Positions 20,660 to 32,698 of a stretch of DNA of 64,000 nt are shown in pieces (positions within the stretch are counted from its first letter, which is position 1; each line of letters starts with the position of its first letter). The stretch is from Symbiodinium natans (lineage: Eukaryota; Sar; Dinophyceae; Suessiales; Symbiodiniaceae): assembly GCA_905221605.1 (NCBI GenBank), contig CAJNDS010002723.1, positions 1-64,000 of the forward strand. The letters run 5' to 3'. The position numbers and the translations under genes were made by a program. Under the pieces are notes generated by a model, which was not told where the DNA came from, did no database searches, and saw nothing but the letters and a program-made list of their open reading frames with translations.

Positions 20660-21248
20660 GGGGGGGGTGGGGGGGTGGGGTGGGGGGCCTATCTGGGTGG
20701 GACACTAAGCAAATCCTGCTTTCTCTCTTGCCCTACGAGCACCAAGGGAGGGGACATACGACAAACCCTGGCGAGTCCAAAGCAAACCGTACGAGCACGA
20801 AGGGAGGGGGCACACGACAACAAACACAAGCATAAAGTTGACAATGGCTTGTTCAATGCTGACAACTGCGGTTCGAAATTTTGGCAATCTCCAAAACCCC
20901 GCCTGGCGACCAGGGAGGGTTTCAGGGTCTCTTACCTGACTTACGCCTTCCATTTGCTTATTGCACCGCCCAACCACACCCCTGCAAGACGAAACCTGAC
21001 CCTTTAAGTAAATTGAGATGTTTATCCCTTCGTGGGACTAAGATAATTTTGCCACCTTCGAAAAGAGGAATAGAAACTCCCCTACCATTTGCTTATTGCA
21101 CCGCCCAACCACACCCCTGCAAGACGAAACCTGACCCCTTTAAGTAAATTGAGATGTTTATCCCTTCGTGGGACTAAGATATTTTTGCCACCTTCGAAAA
21201 GAGGGATAGAAACTCCCCTACCATTTGCTTATTGCACCGCCCGGGGGT

Positions 21249-21337
<89 letters not shown>
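21249..21337 (+). repeat. Pure G homopolymer, 89 nt
   Basis: Eighty-nine uninterrupted G with the same flanks as the run at 604-692. Confidence 0.9.
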
Positions 21338-21338
<1 letters not shown>

Positions 21339-23077
21339 GGGGGGCCTATCTGGGTGGGACACTAAGCAAATCCTGCTTTCTCTCTTGCCCTACGAGCACC
21401 AAGGGAGGGGACATACGACAAACCCTGGCGAGTCCAAAGCAAACCGTACGAGCACGAAGGGAGGGGGCACACGACAACAAACACAAGCATAAAGTTGACA
21501 ATGGCTTGTTCAATGCTGACAACTGCGGTTCCCATGCAAATTGCTCCGGCACTGCCCTGTGGCATATCGTTGAACAGCCGAATGCTAACCTTACGAACTC
21601 TGTAGTGCCAGGAAATTCATCACCCCGAAGATTGCCAAAAATGGATATCGGGCACGTAAAATCGTAAAGTTGACTCCGCGTTAAGAAATAAAACACTTTG
21701 AAAACACGAGCAACTTTACGATTTTGCGCTTTCGGGTCGAAATTTTGGCAATCTCCAAAACCCCGCCTGGCGACCAGGGAGGGTTTCAGGGTCTCTTACC
21801 TGACTTACGCCTTCCATTTGCTTATTGCACCGCCCAACCACACCCCTGCAAGACGAAACCTGACCCTTTAAGTACATTGTGACTCCGCGTTAAGAAATAA
21901 AACACTTTGAAAACGCGAGCAACTTTACGATTTTGCGCTTTCGGGTCGAAATTTTGGCAATCTCCAAAACCCCGCCTGGCGACCAGGGAGGGTTTCAGGG
22001 TCTCTTACCTGACTTACGCCTTACACCCCTGCAAGACGAAACCTGACCCCTTTAAGTAAATTGAGATGTTTATCCCTTCGTGGGACTAAGATATTTTTGC
22101 CACCTTCGAAAAGAGGGATAGAAAACTCCCCTACATTTGCTTATTGCACGCCCGGGGGTGGGGGGGGGGGGGGTTGGGGGGTGGGTGGGGGTGGGGTGGG
22201 GGGGGGGGGGTGGGGCTGGGGGTGGGGGGGGGGTGGGGGGGGTGGGGGGGTGGGGTGGGGGGCCTATCTGGGTGGGACACTAAGCAAATCCTGCTTTCTC
22301 TCTTGCCCTACGAGCACCAAGGGAGGGGACATACGACAAACCCTGGCGAGTCCAAAGCAAACCGTACGAGCACGAAGGGAGGGGGCACACGACAACAAAC
22401 ACAAGCATAAAGTTGACAATGGCTTGTTCAATGCTGACAACTGCGGTTCCCATGCAAATTGCTCCGGCACTGCCCTGTGGCATATCGTTGAACAGCCGAA
22501 TGCTAACCTTACGAACTCTGTAGTGCCAGGAAATTCATCACCCCGAAGATTGCCAAAAATGGATATCGGGCACGTAAAATCGTAAAGTTGACTCCGCGTT
22601 AAGAAATAAAACACTTTGAAAACACGAGCAACTTTACGATTTTGCGCTTTCGGGTCGAAATTTTGGCAATCTCCAAAACCCCGCCTGGCGACCAGGGAGG
22701 GTTTCAGGGTCTCTTACCTGACTTACGCCTTCCATTTGCTTATTGCACCGCCCAACCACACCCCTGCAAGACGAAACCTGACCCTTTAAGTAAATTGTGA
22801 CTCCGCGTTAAGAATTAAACACTTTGAAAACGCGAGCAACTTTACGATTTTGCGCTTTCGGGTCGAAATTTTGGCAATCTCCAAAACCCCGCCTGGCGAC
22901 CAGGGAGGGTTTCAGGGTCTCTTACCTGACTTACGCCTTACACCCCTGCAAGACGAAACCTGACCCCTTTAAGTAAATTGAGATGTTTATCCCTTCGTGG
23001 GACTAAGATATTTTTGCCACCTTCGAAAAGAGGGATAGAAACTCCCCTACCATTTGCTTATTGCACCGCCCGGGGGT

Positions 23078-23155
<78 letters not shown>
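23078..23155 (+). repeat. Pure G homopolymer, 78 nt
   Basis: Seventy-eight uninterrupted G followed by TGGGGGGCCTATCTGAG, a one-base variant of the usual flank. Confidence 0.9.
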
Positions 23156-23156
<1 letters not shown>

Positions 23157-23983
23157 GGGGGGCCTATCTGAGTGGGACACTAAGCAAATCCTGCCTACGA
23201 GCACCAAGGGAGGGGACATACGACAAACCCTGGCGAGTCCAAAGCAAACCGTACGAGCACGAAGGGAGGGGACACACGACAACAAACACAAGCATAAAGT
23301 TGACAATGGCTTGTTCAATGCTGACAACTGCGGTTCCCATGCAAATTGCTCCGGCACTGCCCTGTGGCATATCGTTGAACAGCCGAATGCTAACCTTACG
23401 AACTCTGTAGCGCCAGGAAATTCATCACCCCGAAGATTGCCAAAAATGGATATCGGGCACGTAAAATCGTAAAGTTGACTCCGCGTTAAGAAATAAAACA
23501 CTTTGAAAACGCGAGCAACTTTACGATTTTGCGCTTTCGGGTCGAAATTTTGGCAATCTCCAAAACCCCGCCTGGCGACCAGGGAGGGTTTCAGGGTCTC
23601 TTACCTGACTTACGCCTTCCATTTGCTTATTGCACCGCCCAACCACACCCCTGCAAGACGAAACCTGACCCTTTAAGTAAATTGAGATGTTTATCCCTTC
23701 GCGGGACTAAGATAATTTTGCCACCTTCGAAAAGAGGAATAGAAACTCTGAGTGGGCTTGACCCTTTAAGTAAATTGAGATGTTTATCCCTTCGTGGGAC
23801 TAAGATAATTTTGCCACCTTCGAAAAGAGGAATAGAAACTCAACCACACCCCTGCAAGACGAAACCTGACCCCTTCAAGTAAATTGAGATGTTTATCCCT
23901 TCGTGGGACTAAGATATTTTTGCCACCTTCGAAAAGAGGGATAGAAACTCCCCTACCATTTGCTTATTGCACCGCCCGGGGGT

Positions 23984-24072
<89 letters not shown>
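23984..24072 (+). repeat. Pure G homopolymer, 89 nt
   Basis: Eighty-nine uninterrupted G, third member of the 89-nt class. Confidence 0.9.
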
Positions 24073-24073
<1 letters not shown>

Positions 24074-24405
24074 GGGGGGCCTATCTGGGTGGGACACTAA
24101 GCAAATCCTGCTTTCTCTCTTGCCCTACGAGCACCAAGGGAGGGGACATACGACAAACCCTGGCGAGTCCAAAGCAAACCGTACGAGCACGAAGGGAGGG
24201 GGCACACGACAACAAACACAAGCATAAAGTTGACAATGGCTTGTTCAATGCTCACAACTGCGGTTCGAAATTTTGGCAATCTCCAAAACCCCGCCTGGCG
24301 ACCAGGGAGGGTTTCAGGGTCTCTTACCTGACTTACGCCTTCCATTTGCTTATTGCACCGCCCAACCACACCCCTGCAAGACGAAACCTGACCCTTTAAG
24401 TAAAT

Positions 24406-24625
24406 TGGACTCCGAGTTAAGGAAATAAAACACGTTGAAAACGCGAAGCAAATTTTACGATTTTGCGCTTTTCGTACGATTTTCGTCCGAAGTAACTCGA
24501 CGCACCAAACGGCCGGCCCCCCCCCCCCCCCCCCCCAGCGAACGCCGGCCGCGCGGCGAACGAAAACCGCGAAAATCGTCGAAACCGAGCGAGCGCGGCC
24601 GCCCGACACGAAACGCGGAAATTTT
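24406..24625. repeat. Divergent CpG-rich foldback relative with poly-C
   Basis: Where other units carry the loop and right arm of the 124-bp foldback, this one has a diverged version (GACTCCGAGTTAAGG, then AAATTTTACGATTTTGCGC) followed by about 130 bp of very CpG-rich unique DNA with a 20-nt C run (24517-24536). It rejoins the standard module at AAATTTTGGCAATCTCC. It may be an older form of the element or a nested insertion. No gene is seen. Confidence 0.6.
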
Positions 24626-26088
24626 GGCAATCTCCAAATCCCCGCCTGGCGACCAGGGAGGGTTTCAGGGTCTCTTACCTGACTTACGCCTTACACCCCT
24701 GCAAGACGAAACCTGACCCCTTTAAGTAAATTGAGATGTTTATCCCTTCGTGGGACTAAGATATTTTTGCCACCTTCGAAAAGAGGGATAGAAACTCCCT
24801 AACCGTTGGCTTATTGCACCGCCGGGGGTGGGGGGGGGGGGGGGGGTGTGGTGGGGGTGGGGTGGGGTGGGGGGGGGGGCCTATCTGGGTGGGACACTAA
24901 GCAAATCCTGCTTTCTCTCTTGCCCTACGAGCACCAAGGGAGGGGACATACGACAAACCCTGGCGAGTCCAAAGCAAACCGTACGAGCACGAAGGGAGGG
25001 GGCACACGACAACAAACACAAGCATAAAGTTGACAATGGCTTGTTCAATGCTGACAACTGCGGTTCGAAATTTTGGCAATCTCCAAAACCCCGCCTGGCG
25101 ACCAGGGAGGGTTTCAGGGTCTCTTACCTGACTTACGCCTTCCATTTGCTTATTGCACCGCCCAACCACACCCCTGCAAGACGAAACCTGACCCTTTAAG
25201 TAAATTGAGATGTTTATCCCTTCGTGGGACTAAGATAATTTTGCCACCTTCGAAAAGAGGAATAGAAACTCCCCTACCATTTGCTTATTGCACCGCCCAA
25301 CCACACCCCTGCAAGACGAAACCTGACCCCTTTAAGTAAATTGAGATGTTTATCCCTTCGTGGGACTAAGATATTTTTGCCACCTTCGAAAAGAGGGATA
25401 GAAACTCCCCTACCATTTGCTTATTGCACCGCCCGGGGGTGGGGGGGGGGTGGGGGGTGGGTGGGGGTGGGGTGGGGTGGGGGGGGGGTGGGGGGCTTTC
25501 TCTCTTGCCCTACGAGCACCAAGGGAGGGGACATACGACAAACCCTGGCGAGTCCAAAGCAAACCGTACGAGCACGAAGGGAGGGGGCACACGACAACAA
25601 ACACAAGCATAAAGTTGACAATGGCTTGTTCAATGCTGACAACTGCGGTTCCCATGCAAATTGCTCCGGCACTGCCCTGTGGCATATCGTTGAACAGCCG
25701 AATGCTAACCTTACGAACTCTGTAGTGCCAGGAAATTCATCACCCCGAAGATTGCCAAAAATGGATATCGGGCACGTAAAATCGTAAAGTTGACTCCGCG
25801 TTAAGAAATAAAACACTTTGAAAACGCGAGCAACTTTACGATTTTGCGCTTTCGGGTCGAAATTTTGGCAATCTCCAAAACCCCGCCTGGCGACCAGGGA
25901 GGGTTTCAGGGTCTCTTACCTGACTTACGCCTTCCATTTGCTTATTGCACCGCCCAACCACACCCCTGCAAGACGAAACCTGACCCTTTAAGTAAATTGA
26001 GATGTTTATCCCTTCGTGGGACTAAGATAATTTTGCCACCTTCGAAAAGAGGAATAGAAACTCTGAGTGGGCTTAAGGGTCAATGAAC

Positions 26089-26109
26089 CCGGAACATTTT
26101 TGGCTCAAG
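26089..26109 (+). other. DinoSL relic, copy 4
   Basis: Same 21-nt relic, same spacing to the ATG (26310). Confidence 0.8.
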
Positions 26110-26309
26110 ATCGGGCCATGCGCCTAGAGAACAAAGGGTGCTTGGTGTTTTGGGTTGGTTTGTTGTTTGTCGATTCAGGGATCAAGGGCTTCTGTTGGGG
26201 TTGACTATTTTGTTCCCTGTCCTCCTTCGGTTGCCCCCCGTAGGTTATGAGCCCAAATTAGGCCCCCTGCGGTCGGGTGTTCTCTCAAGGTTTTTGGGAT
26301 CAAGAAGCA

Positions 26310-29300
26310 ATGCCTTCTCCCAAGCGATGGCTCCAGCCTTCTTCGGATGGTGGTCAGAATGGTGGAGCTGGAAATGGTGCAGCTGAGTCTCTGGGTGAAA
26401 GGGCGGTGCTGGAAGAGGTAATGCCTGGCGCTGAAGAACATCTGGAAGAAGCCTTGGTTGCAGAAGGCCCCAATGTGGGTATGAATCCCAATGTGGATAT
26501 GGTTAGCAATGCTGAAGCTGAAGGACGTGCTGTTTCTGTATCGCCAAAGCCTGGTGAAAAAAGGAACTGGGATGAAACTGGTGGTATGGATGTAGAGCTG
26601 GAAGCGACGGTGTTGCGCGTGATGCTGAAGCACGGCTTTACTACGGCATCGTCTTCGTCTTCAAGTAGGAGAATGGTCAGTCAAGAAACGCAGACTGAAC
26701 TGAGTGGTGAGGTGGCTCTATTGGAGAAGGTAAAGAACAAGATTTCTGATGGGCCAGGTAGTATGGACGGTGGTGACCTTCGTTCTTCAAGTGGTTCAGC
26801 TGGAAAAAAGGTACAGGAGCCACAGGAAGTGAGGGAGATGCATCCAGAGGAGATTTTGGAGCTGGAGGCCGTTATTCAGGAGGAGCGTGAGCAAGAGAAC
26901 GCTCAACTGGAGCAATTGCGGCTGGAAGCAGATTCCTTCCTGAAGGGAAGCGAAGCTCCTATGGTCGATTCTGAATGGGAGATGCATTTTCAAGACGGTC
27001 GACCGTACTACTACAACATTGCTACTCAGAGGGCTCAATGGGAATGCCCAGATGGGTTCATCAACGCTGCTGGAGAGGCGATGGCAGATGGACGGGCTAC
27101 TGTTTCGGTTAAGGAAAAAGGGAAGAACAAGGTTTCTGTCCCACTGCCGGAACTGGGTTCTACAACGTCGACTCCGTCATCTGAGTCCATCAGGGCCTTG
27201 CAGGGTAGTGTAGATAGTTTGATAGAAAAGGATTTTTCCTCTACTGTCGGGGAGAGCGGTCTTAGGGGTAGTAACGCTGCTGAGACCTCGGGTTCCACGA
27301 GGGAGGACAAGATTTCTGGGATCCAAAAGAACATGGCTGGAGGACACCTGGATCAGAAAAGACGCAAAGCGCTTTCTGAGGGTGACGCAGCCGTGAAATC
27401 TGTGGATCCGGGAGAAACAATGCCCAATGCGGAGTTTGGAGTTGTGTCGGCTGCAGAAGAGCGAGTGGTAGATGTGGTACCTGTCGTTCAGGGAAGTGGT
27501 CCTGGAGATTCGGATGACGAAGGGAAAAAATTGTGCATTACGACTGAGGAGGTCTCTTCGTTTGGTGCCGGGAATTCTGCCATTCAAAGGGAAAATGAAG
27601 CTTCTGGAACAGCTGGAGACACGGTTGATTTGAAGGAGAAGGCCTGGAGCGCCAATGAAGCGCGGGTCAATGTGCCAGATAGTACGTGGAGTGCAGAAAA
27701 AGCACGGGTTGAGGTGCATATGGTGTCACGTTCCGCGGATGACTGCAACAATGGGGCGCAGGTCTCCGTAGCCGCTGATGATGGAGGTTCACAGGTGGAC
27801 GCACTGGTGCAGCCTGAAGTTAGCAGCGAGGAACGAAATGGCGAAGGCTACACCGGAGCCAATGCGGCAGCTGTGGTCAACGACAGTGGTGATTCTCTTT
27901 TGGAAACCATGGAGCCAAAGGAGCCTGCGGTGGAAGAAAATATGCCTACCGCGGATGACCAATCCAATAGCCCTGTAGTGGAAGAAAATTTGCCTGCTGC
28001 AGAAGGTTTGAAAAAGGACTCCAATGGAGGGTCCACTCCCAGGAAGGGAGAAGTGTTGCCATCTGAATGCTTGCCGGAAGTCGACACCGAGCGAGCTGTA
28101 ACGGATGAGGCAAAGCCATTGGCTGGAAAAGAGGATGGTTCTGACCTCCAGGAGCACAAGGTGGATGAGCTTGTGGGACTCGTGGAGCAGGACAAGCAGC
28201 TTGCCGCCAAGGTGGAAACAAGGGATGTTCCGGGAGCCGAAGAAACAATTCCGGTTTCTGAAGAACCAACGAAGAAAGTGCCCAGAGCGGGAGCCTTGGA
28301 TACACCTGGAGAGCATTGCTATCAAGAGGGAGATCAGATCATTGGTCTTGTGCGCTGCATCAATGGGCATGGAGCTTTTTTGGACCATGGCGATGTGAAT
28401 GTATTGATTCCTGCGGAAGGGAAGAATACACCTCTTTTCAAATTTAGGGACACTGTCAATGGAACAGTGAAAAGGGTGGAAGATGATGGTACCGTGATCT
28501 TGGACACCTTTCTGGTTTTGGAGGAGCAGGATGAGGAGGATTCCTCTTCGGCGCTACGCAAATGGAAAGACAGCGGCTGGGGTACATGGTGGACAGGCTC
28601 ATGGCAGACTGGTCAATGGTACCAAGGTTCCGATGGTCAATGGGACTGGAAGTCGGAAGAAGCGCAATCCAATGAGTGGTTTGCAGTTCAGGATCTATCC
28701 TCAGAAGAACAAAAGGAAAGGCAGCTCTATGGAGAAAAGATCTATAGAGATCTTCTGGAGGATGGAAAAACTGATAAGGCTTATTTGGGAAAAATCGTTG
28801 GGATGTTGTTGAGTCGTCCAATGGACGTGGTGGTGGAGTGTGTCGCAGATCGTGCATTCCTGGATGGTGAAGCTCGGCGTGCATACGGCATCCTACAAAG
28901 GGATGGGTGGAAGCCTGAAGGAACAGAATGCGCAGGCTTGGAAGAAACAACCACTTTTCCCAGGAAGCTGTACCACAACGCACTCTACGAACTGGCACGA
29001 AAGACAAGGAGATACAGTGGACCAGTTGTGGGTGAGGCGGTGGCAATGTTGCTAAGCCAAGGGAAAGATGAGCTTTGGAACAAGCTGTGGTTGGATACCA
29101 AGCGATTTCTGCAGGAGCTTGATGGTGCAATCGAAGTGATGAGTAAGAGGGAAAACAGGCCAATGGAAGCCTATATGGATCCTGATCAGTATAAAAAGGC
29201 TCACATGACTCCAAAAACTGTGTCACCAGGATACAGCAAACTCTGCAAATTCTTCAATCAGGGGAGGTGTCGCAATGGAGATGGGTGTTCCTATGAACAT

Positions 29301-30494
29301 CGTCGTTGTGGTGAAGGGTGGCCTGAAGGAGAGCCAACTGAGCCAAGGAACAACCAAAAAACTGGTGACGAGGATGGGGACATCGGTGGCCCTCCAACTG
29401 ATGAAGGTGCAGTGGATGAGGTGCAGCAGGAGCGGGAGGATTCAGCCTTCCGTGCCCAGTACAACTATGGCAAAGGGACATCAAAAGGTGAGCCTACGTT
29501 GGGTGAAACGAAAAAGCGGCTGTGCCTGTACTACAGTCAAGGTGGTTGTAAATATGGGACTACTTGCAGGTATCTTCACGACGATGACATAGCATTGGAA
29601 GGGACTTGGGAACCCGGCAAAGCTTGGGACAATGCTTCCAGGAAGGCACTAAGGGACGCGGGGTTCCACCATTGCTGTTTCGATTATTACCTCAGAGGAC
29701 AATGCCGTAAGCGGTTCAATTCCTGCAGATATTCCCACGACGAGATGTCAGCTGAGCGGCTGGCGCACCTGAAACACTTGGTACATGTGGCCAATCAGGT
29801 CCGGTTTGAAAGAGAGAGAGGATTGGAGATTTCGGACAGGAGTACTTTTCAGCCACCTGCGAGTGGGGGAGCTGAATCTTCATCGTCCTCAGCACCACAA
29901 GCGTTGCAAATGACCAATGTGTCAAAGAAAACAAGTGAGGTTGATACACTGGATGGAACAGATGGAGATGTACAAAAGGATTCGGTGGCAGAGACTACCA
30001 CTGTACGTCTTCAGAATCCAGGAGAGCCAATAGAAAATTGGATGGCTCGCAACCAACACTTGTGGGTGTATACGCCCCACATAAGTGAGGTGATGATCAA
30101 GCTTGGTGTGACCACTGTCCAAGAGCTACAAGAGTACATAATTGTGGAGGACTTGATGGAAAAAGGGGTTAACAAGGTGACGGCCTGCAAAATTCTGCAA
30201 TTGGGTGGTGTCCATTACCGGCCAATGTCGCCGGGTATGGCTGTTTCTACCAACGCAGCAGTACGTGTGCAACAATCTTCTGGAAGCCGTGACGCTGGAA
30301 GAGGTGGGGTGAGAACTATCTCTCAAGTGCGTGAAGCTGAAGGTCCTGGTACAAAGGAAATGCCACGAGGGTCTTATCGAGAGATTTTCGACACAGGCAA
30401 GTACCATGACGCTTGGACACTGGCACAGAGGTCCCCGTTGTGCGTGCAGAAGTTGCGATTGGTGGGAGTTGGAAGGAAGGCCCTTGCTGGATAA
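26310..30494 (+). CDS. WW / S1 / tandem MLLE / triple CCCH / SAM-like protein, copy 4 (full length)
   Basis: Full-length copy with Ala253 as in copies 1 and 3, Arg1341 as in copy 2, and silent CCT at Pro81 as in copies 2 and 5. This mix of shared variants does not sort the copies into a simple order of duplication, which points to gene conversion or unequal crossing-over. The cassette runs from about 26074 to 30605. The downstream spacer is closest to that of copy 1 (same AT-core and minisatellite arrangement, including GTTTTGCGTGGG where copy 2 has GTTTTGCTTGG). Confidence 0.85.
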   Translation: MPSPKRWLQPSSDGGQNGGAGNGAAESLGERAVLEEVMPGAEEHLEEALVAEGPNVGMNPNVDMVSNAEAEGRAVSVSPKPGEKRNWDETGGMDVELEATVLRVMLKHGFTTASSSSSSRRMVSQETQTELSGEVALLEKVKNKISDGPGSMDGGDLRSSSGSAGKKVQEPQEVREMHPEEILELEAVIQEEREQENAQLEQLRLEADSFLKGSEAPMVDSEWEMHFQDGRPYYYNIATQRAQWECPDGFINAAGEAMADGRATVSVKEKGKNKVSVPLPELGSTTSTPSSESIRALQGSVDSLIEKDFSSTVGESGLRGSNAAETSGSTREDKISGIQKNMAGGHLDQKRRKALSEGDAAVKSVDPGETMPNAEFGVVSAAEERVVDVVPVVQGSGPGDSDDEGKKLCITTEEVSSFGAGNSAIQRENEASGTAGDTVDLKEKAWSANEARVNVPDSTWSAEKARVEVHMVSRSADDCNNGAQVSVAADDGGSQVDALVQPEVSSEERNGEGYTGANAAAVVNDSGDSLLETMEPKEPAVEENMPTADDQSNSPVVEENLPAAEGLKKDSNGGSTPRKGEVLPSECLPEVDTERAVTDEAKPLAGKEDGSDLQEHKVDELVGLVEQDKQLAAKVETRDVPGAEETIPVSEEPTKKVPRAGALDTPGEHCYQEGDQIIGLVRCINGHGAFLDHGDVNVLIPAEGKNTPLFKFRDTVNGTVKRVEDDGTVILDTFLVLEEQDEEDSSSALRKWKDSGWGTWWTGSWQTGQWYQGSDGQWDWKSEEAQSNEWFAVQDLSSEEQKERQLYGEKIYRDLLEDGKTDKAYLGKIVGMLLSRPMDVVVECVADRAFLDGEARRAYGILQRDGWKPEGTECAGLEETTTFPRKLYHNALYELARKTRRYSGPVVGEAVAMLLSQGKDELWNKLWLDTKRFLQELDGAIEVMSKRENRPMEAYMDPDQYKKAHMTPKTVSPGYSKLCKFFNQGRCRNGDGCSYEHRRCGEGWPEGEPTEPRNNQKTGDEDGDIGGPPTDEGAVDEVQQEREDSAFRAQYNYGKGTSKGEPTLGETKKRLCLYYSQGGCKYGTTCRYLHDDDIALEGTWEPGKAWDNASRKALRDAGFHHCCFDYYLRGQCRKRFNSCRYSHDEMSAERLAHLKHLVHVANQVRFERERGLEISDRSTFQPPASGGAESSSSSAPQALQMTNVSKKTSEVDTLDGTDGDVQKDSVAETTTVRLQNPGEPIENWMARNQHLWVYTPHISEVMIKLGVTTVQELQEYIIVEDLMEKGVNKVTACKILQLGGVHYRPMSPGMAVSTNAAVRVQQSSGSRDAGRGGVRTISQVREAEGPGTKEMPRGSYREIFDTGKYHDAWTLAQRSPLCVQKLRLVGVGRKALAG

Positions 30495-30639
30495 AAAACA
30501 GGTGCGACTGGTGCCACGCTCACGCTCACAACGGCGTGTGCAGCCGGCGGAAGTGGTGGAAAAGCCGAAGCCGCTGGAACCAGTAAAGCCTCGTGGTGGT
30601 TTGTCGGGTGGGGGTGGGGGTGGGGGTGGGGGTGGGGGT

Positions 30640-30676
<37 letters not shown>

Positions 30677-31775
30677 TTGGGGGGGGGGGTGGGGGGGGTG
30701 GGGGGCCTATCTGGGTGGGACACTAAGCAAATCCTGCTTCCTCACAATGGGTTTTTTTTATCCCAGATGTTTAAAATCCTGCTTCCTCACAAGAGCCGAA
30801 AAGAGGGTGGTTTAAGTAAATTGAGATGTTCAGCCCGAAATAGCACGCTTTGCAGGAATCCGGTAATATAATATTGTCAGACACGGACGGGATCCCACCA
30901 CCCACCTCTGGGTTTATTATTATAAATCCCACCTCTGGGTTTATTATTATAAATCCCAATGCGGGGGTGAAGTGGGTTCGCCACGCCTGCCAGGGTTTCG
31001 AGTGGGTTTGGGATGTGTTGGCTGGGTTTTGGGCGGGTTTGGGTGGGTTTCGGTGGGTTTTGCGTGGGTTTTGCGTGGGTTTGAGTGGGCTTGGGATGGG
31101 TTTTGGGTGGGTTTGGGTGTTTGGCTTATGCGTGGGTTTTGTGTGGGTTTGAGTGGGCTTGGGATGGGTTTTGGGTGGGTTTTGGGTGGGTTTGGGTGTT
31201 TGGCTTAGAGGTGTGTCTTGGAGGGAGGCGGTGCAATAAGCAAATGGGATGGGCAGATGTTTAAAATCCTGCTTCCTCACAAGAGCCGAAAAGAGGGTGG
31301 TTTAAGTAAATTGAGATGTTCAGCCCGAAATAGGAATCCGGTAATATAATATTGTCAGACACGGACGGGATCCCACCACCCAATGCTGACAACTGCGGTT
31401 CGAAATTTTGGCAATCTCCAAAACCCCGCCTGGCGACCAGGGAGGGTTTCAGGGTCTCTTACCTGACTTACGCCTTCCATTTGCTTATTGCACCGCCCAA
31501 CCACACCCCTGCAAGACGAAACCTGACCCTTTAAGTAAATTGAGATGTTTATCCCTTCGTGGGACTAAGATAATTTTGCCACCTTCGAAAAGAGGAATAG
31601 AAACTCCCCTACCATTTGCTTATTGCACCGCCCAACCACACCCCTGCAAGACGAAACCTGACCCCTTTAAGTAAATTGAGATGTTTATCCCTTCGTGGGA
31701 CTAAGATATTTTTGCCACCTTCGAAAAGAGGGATAGAAACTCCCCTACCATTTGCTTATTGCACCGCCCGGGGGT

Positions 31776-31855
<80 letters not shown>

Positions 31856-32462
31856 TATCTGGGTGGGACACTAAGCAAATCCTGCTTTCTCTCTTGCCCT
31901 ACGAGCACCAAGGGAGGGGACATACGACAAACCCTGGCGAGTCCAAAGCAAACCGTACGAGCACGAAGGGAGGGGGCACACGACAACAAACACAAGCATA
32001 AAGTTGACAATGGCTTGTTCAATGCTGACAACTGCGGTTCCCATGCAAATTGCTCCGGCACTGCCCTGTGGCATATCGTTGAACAGCCGAATGCTAACCT
32101 TACGAACTCTGTAGTGCCAGGAAATTCATCACCCCGAAGATTGCCAAAAATGGATATCGGGCACGTAAAATCGTAAAGTTGACTCCGCGTTAAGAAATAA
32201 AACACTTTGAAAACGCGAGCAACTTTACGATTTTGCGCTTTCGGGTCGAAATTTTGGCAATCTCCAAAACCCCGCCTGGCGACCAGGGAGGGTTTCAGGG
32301 TCTCTTACCTGACTTACGCCTTCCATTTGCTTATTGCACCGCCCAACCACACCCCTGCAAGACGAAACCTGACCCTTTAAGTAAATTGAGATGTTTATCC
32401 CTTCGTGGGACTAAGATAATTTTGCCACCTTCGAAAAGAGGAATAGAAACTCTGAGTGGGCT
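30495..32462. repeat. Mosaic repeat spacer between copies 4 and 5
   Basis: This gene-less spacer repeats the layout of the copy 2 to 3 spacer: out-of-frame tail, hexamer G tract (30606-30705), AT-core copies, GGGTTTT minisatellite, 65-bp elements at 31542 (a), 31678 (b) and 32388 (a), a pure 78-nt G run (31776-31853), and a foldback at 32139-32262. Confidence 0.85.
31776..31853 (+). repeat. Pure G homopolymer, 78 nt
   Basis: Seventy-eight uninterrupted G, exactly the length of the run in the equivalent place at 14848-14925. Confidence 0.9.
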
Positions 32463-32477
32463 TAAGGGTCAATGAAC

Positions 32478-32498
32478 CCGGAACATTTTTGGCTCAAG
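32478..32498 (+). other. DinoSL relic, copy 5
   Basis: Same 21-nt relic, same spacing to the ATG (32699). Confidence 0.8.
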
Positions 32499-32698
32499 AT
32501 CGGGCCATGCGCCTAGAGAACAAAGGGTGCTTGGTGTTTTGGGTTGGTTTGTTGTTTGTCGATTCAGGGATCAAGGGCTTCTGTTGGGGTTGACTATTTT
32601 GTTCCCTGTCCTCCTTCGGTTGCCCCCCGTAGGTTATGAGCCCAAATTAGGCCCCCTGCGGTCGGGTGTTCTCTCAAGGTTTTTGGGATCAAGAAGCA

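Larger units (their letters stand above)
19565..26073. repeat. Longest mosaic repeat spacer, between copies 3 and 4
   Basis: No gene is seen in 6.5 kb. It consists of six to seven rounds of the higher-order unit (G tract, CTATCTGGG, TACGAGCAC pair, optional foldback segment, 65-bp elements). G tracts: 19593-19687, 20514-20688, 21243-21344, 22154-22262, 23072-23162, 23977-24079, 24824-24879 and 25434-25495. Foldbacks: 19971, 21630, 22548, 23435 and 25750. The last G tract joins CTTTCTCTCTTGCC directly, having lost the intervening 30 or so bp. The AT-core module and minisatellite are absent here, as expected if copy 3 lost its 3' flank. Confidence 0.85.
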
